Positions 7,501 to 8,791 of a stretch of DNA of 8,791 bases are shown here, piece by piece (position 1 is the first letter of the stretch; each line of letters begins with the position of its first letter). The position numbers and the translations under genes were made by a program. The notes beneath the pieces were generated by a model. That model saw only the letters and a list, made by a program, of their open reading frames with translations. It was not told the DNA's origin and did no database searches. Source of the DNA: an uncultured Lachnospiraceae bacterium (GTDB lineage: Bacteria; Bacillota; Clostridia; Lachnospirales; Lachnospiraceae); assembly GCA_947653315.1 (NCBI GenBank), contig CANTGP010000104.1, positions 1-8,791 on the forward strand, in the 5' to 3' direction.

Positions 7501-8664
7501 GTAAAAAACCGCAGGGAGGCGGTACGGACCTGTCCGGCAGGAGCATATGCGGCGCTGCTGTTGTCCCGGATGGAGTCCGGGGCGCCTGCGGGGGAATGTG
7601 TGGAAAGTATTTTAAAGCGGTATGCGGGCGCTTCTTTTCCGGCTCCTTTTTGGGAAGGAATTCTTCTTTCCGGCAGGGTGGGGAATTACCGGGAGGCGTT
7701 ATTGGATACGTTTCTTGCCAAAGGGGAACTGTTTTGGCATATGGAAGAAAAGGGTACAATCCGTTTTGACCGTCAGGAAGATATTGACTGGGATGCCGGA
7801 CCGGACGGCAGGATGGAGGGATTGAGCGGAAACGAACAAATCATATACGGGACACTGTTAAAGCGCGGAGCCAGCTTCCTTCAGTCCATGAACGGGCTTT
7901 TGGATGGGGAATCCCCTTATGATACGTTAATGGGGCTGTTGGAAAAAGGTTTGGTGTGTGCGGACAGCTTTGTCCCGGTGCGTCAGTGGATGAATAAGGA
8001 TAAAACAAGGAAAGCAACGGCAAGACAGCGTGTAAATACGAAAGTAAAAGCGTTAAATGCCGGAAGGTGGGATGTGGTAAGGCCCATAAAGGAATTGCCG
8101 TTGGAAGAAAAGCTGGAAAAGTGTTTTGACCGTTTCCTTATTTTGGGAAAGGAAACGGCGGCGGCCTGCGGACTTTCCTGGCAGGATGCGCTGTCTGTGC
8201 TGCGTATATGGGAGTATACCGGGCAGGCGAGAAGGGGATATTTTGTGGATGGAATGTCCGGGATGCAGTTTATCCGGCAGAAAGATTACGCGGCCGTGGT
8301 GCGGATGCTGCAAAGGCCGGAGGAAACAATGGTTTGGGTCAATGCGGCAGATCCCGTCCAATGCTGGGGCAAGATACTGCCCCATACGGAAGGGCGGAAT
8401 TTTATGAATATAGTGGGAAATGCCGTGGCATGTTTTGGGGGCATTCCCGTGGCGGTCATGGAACGGCAGGGGAAAACACTGCGCATTTTTGACGAAGAAC
8501 GGAAAGAAGAATGCCTGAAACTTTTTGCGGAGGAATACAGGCGGGGAAAATTATTTCCCTCATTAAAACGTATTGTGGTAAAGGAATATCCCGGCACGGC
8601 GGAAGCTGCTTTGGTAAATGCGGGCTTTCAGCGTGAAATGCAGGATTATGCCTTATATAAATGA
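4528..8664 (+). CDS. lhr: Lhr-family ATP-dependent helicase, full-length form
   Basis: Superfamily 2 helicase of 1378 residues. Lhr enzymes are 3'-to-5' translocases implicated in DNA repair, and E. coli Lhr is about 1540 residues. RecA1 (about 1-215) has a Q-motif-like PTQVQREAW (23-31), Walker A APTGTGKT (44-51), TTPESL (132-137), the DEAH-type box DELH (159-162) and SAT (194-196). RecA2 (about 216-400) has VIAFVEGRR, VHHGSLSKEQR (289-299), motif V ATSSMELGIDVGEID (316-330) and motif VI QRLGRAGH (346-353). The Lhr-specific core continues with FRYNSGRAL (711-719), EHPLIRETKREC (750-761) and PSPMSL (near 793), ending near 830. A charged linker follows. The C-terminal half resembles the long-Lhr tandem winged-helix and barrel region, including MLRYRGAADAEE, PAPFWEGILLSGRVGNY and VNAADPVQCWGKILP (from 1271). 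The frame is unbroken. No partner nuclease gene is visible nearby. Confidence 0.93.
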   Translation: MEDVLKIFGKETEVWFREALGEPTQVQREAWPAIAAGGHVLVSAPTGTGKTLSAFLVFLDQMAKEEREGTLKEELRLIYVSPLKSLAGDIRENLKRPLDGIKGNITVAIRTGDTLPRERQRMVKHPPHILITTPESLYLLLTSKTGQNMLATAKTVILDELHALIDTKRGAHLMLSLARLDILCGQPLQRIGLSATIEPLETAAEYLAPEKVGVVAPSMVKQVRLEVLGPYADLTKGRRKDPIWEELGALVYRYCQGSRSVIAFVEGRRYAEKLAYYVNLQGGEGFARVHHGSLSKEQRMETELALRDGQLRLLCATSSMELGIDVGEIDQVLQVGCPRTVSGTMQRLGRAGHNPGRVSVMYLFPRTAAECLSCGMTAELARKGGIEQVNPPSGCLDVLAQHLVSMAAFKSYGLEEVMEILPRAWPFRHVTEEDVRSVLGMLAGDYEHGRDIPARPRVLYDRIHGKVEGDGYSRMLAVSAGGTIPDKGLYAVKTEEGVKLGEVDEEFVYESQKGDRFILGSFAWRVLQISRDTVTVTQAPVEGARLPFWKGEIKGRNKRTGEAFGRMFRSLSEAYGDGTLSDALQGLGLDGVAAGLASGYLERQIKAVGGLPDDRTIIVEHFKDSSGNSQLMFHSVFGRRIHAPLALLAAKTAGERLGTEIGSVDEEDGFLLYAYGDSILPEGILQGINPDACVRQLEILLPVTPLFNMAFRYNSGRALMMGVRRNGRQPLWMQRLRSAEMLEQVVREKEHPLIRETKRECMQELWDVEGLRELLCDIRSGMVKVREVYTEIPSPMSLPFQWGQEASVMYDYSPTPQDIHRAVEEALREEEKQALKPGRGELAQVQERDRLPSDEKQLHSLLMTEGDLAAGELDIPAKWLDRLAKDGRVLYLEQGLWIAAEQEEEYAAAFGETESESYRKEGKEREERLHIIRRMLRYRGAADAEETAERYGLAVFDAKQVLEELCRREEAVEQDGRYYHAQLYRRARIRTVKNRREAVRTCPAGAYAALLLSRMESGAPAGECVESILKRYAGASFPAPFWEGILLSGRVGNYREALLDTFLAKGELFWHMEEKGTIRFDRQEDIDWDAGPDGRMEGLSGNEQIIYGTLLKRGASFLQSMNGLLDGESPYDTLMGLLEKGLVCADSFVPVRQWMNKDKTRKATARQRVNTKVKALNAGRWDVVRPIKELPLEEKLEKCFDRFLILGKETAAACGLSWQDALSVLRIWEYTGQARRGYFVDGMSGMQFIRQKDYAAVVRMLQRPEETMVWVNAADPVQCWGKILPHTEGRNFMNIVGNAVACFGGIPVAVMERQGKTLRIFDEERKEECLKLFAEEYRRGKLFPSLKRIVVKEYPGTAEAALVNAGFQREMQDYALYK

Positions 8665-8736
8665 TATGATATGGTAACCCCTGCCATATGGAAGACAGCT
8701 TTCCCTGCCTTGGAATTGTAAAAGGGAGGTAACAAA
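8665..8736. other. Spacer after lhr with small inverted repeat and RBS
   Basis: Seventy-two bases. ATATGG (8669-8674) and CCATAT (8684-8689) form a 6-bp inverted repeat with a 9-nt loop, extendable by one G-T wobble pair. The stem is AT-containing and no T-run follows, so a terminator is unlikely. A strong ribosome binding site AGGGAGGT (8723-8730) sits 6 nt before the next ATG. No convincing promoter hexamers are seen, so co-transcription with lhr is possible. Confidence 0.45.
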
Positions 8737-8791
8737 ATGAAGCAGACAAGGAAGCTGGAGAAATATGCAGATTACCTGTTCCAAAAAGAAT
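8737..8791 (+). CDS. Start of an unidentified protein, cut by the window end
   Basis: Eighteen codons from ATG 8737 (MKQTRKLEKYADYLFQKE), still open at the window edge. The case for a real gene is the consensus ribosome binding site AGGGAGGT at ideal spacing and its place 72 nt after the previous stop on the same strand. The N-terminus is basic and hydrophilic, with no signal peptide or membrane segment in the visible part, suggesting a cytoplasmic protein. I do not recognise the family from so few residues. Confidence 0.6.
   Translation, partial: MKQTRKLEKYADYLFQKE

Noticed and set aside
671..7516. Octamer CCGCAGGG repeated at 671, 991, 1240 and 7509, resembling a recombination or uptake motif
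   Set aside because: All four copies are in frame and encode Arg-Arg as CGC-AGG, so codon preference explains them.
8669..8689. Inverted repeat ATATGG/CCATAT as an lhr terminator
   Set aside because: The stem is only 6-7 bp and AT-containing, and no T-tract follows. It is kept only as a note in the spacer entry.
1..8791. CRISPR arrays, tRNA or rRNA genes, insertion sequences, phage or defence genes
   Set aside because: No spaced direct repeats, tRNA-like arms, transposase motifs or terminal repeats were seen. Nearly all of the window is accounted for by five complete genes and one partial gene.

Overview
The window looks like chromosome from a Bacillota bacterium, most likely a clostridial gut-type lineage such as Lachnospiraceae. 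The reasons are strong purine-rich Shine-Dalgarno sites (aggagg, gggaggt), a complete BceRS-BceAB peptide-antibiotic module (a Bacillota hallmark), and a G-rich coding strand with all genes on +. The family-level guess is inference.

Region 1 (1-4440) is one peptide-sensing and detoxification unit. It encodes an OmpR-type response regulator (33-698), an intramembrane-sensing histidine kinase overlapping it by 4 nt (695-1699), an ABC ATPase (1776-2534) and a 10-TM FtsX-type permease with a large extracytoplasmic domain (2521-4440). By analogy with characterised systems, the permease and ATPase sense flux of a cell-wall-active peptide and also remove it. The kinase relays this to the regulator, which activates the transporter genes. 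The only sizeable gap inside the module (1700-1775) separates regulators from transporter. At its left edge, over the kinase stop codon, lies an inverted repeat TTACG-N4-CGTAA with the layout of the known BceR box (TNACA-N4-TGTAA). This is the best regulatory lead in the window.

Region 2 (4441-4527) is a short spacer with no clear terminator or promoter.

Region 3 (4528-8664) is one uninterrupted 1378-residue gene for a full-length Lhr helicase: a helicase core with all main SF2 motifs plus the long C-terminal half. It probably acts in DNA repair and has no evident functional link to the transporter.

Region 4 (8665-8791) is a short spacer with a small inverted repeat and a strong ribosome binding site, followed by the first 18 codons of an unidentified gene cut by the window end. 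I found no RNA gene, mobile element, CRISPR array or recognisably broken gene. The content is mostly ordinary and I do not see a wholly new system.
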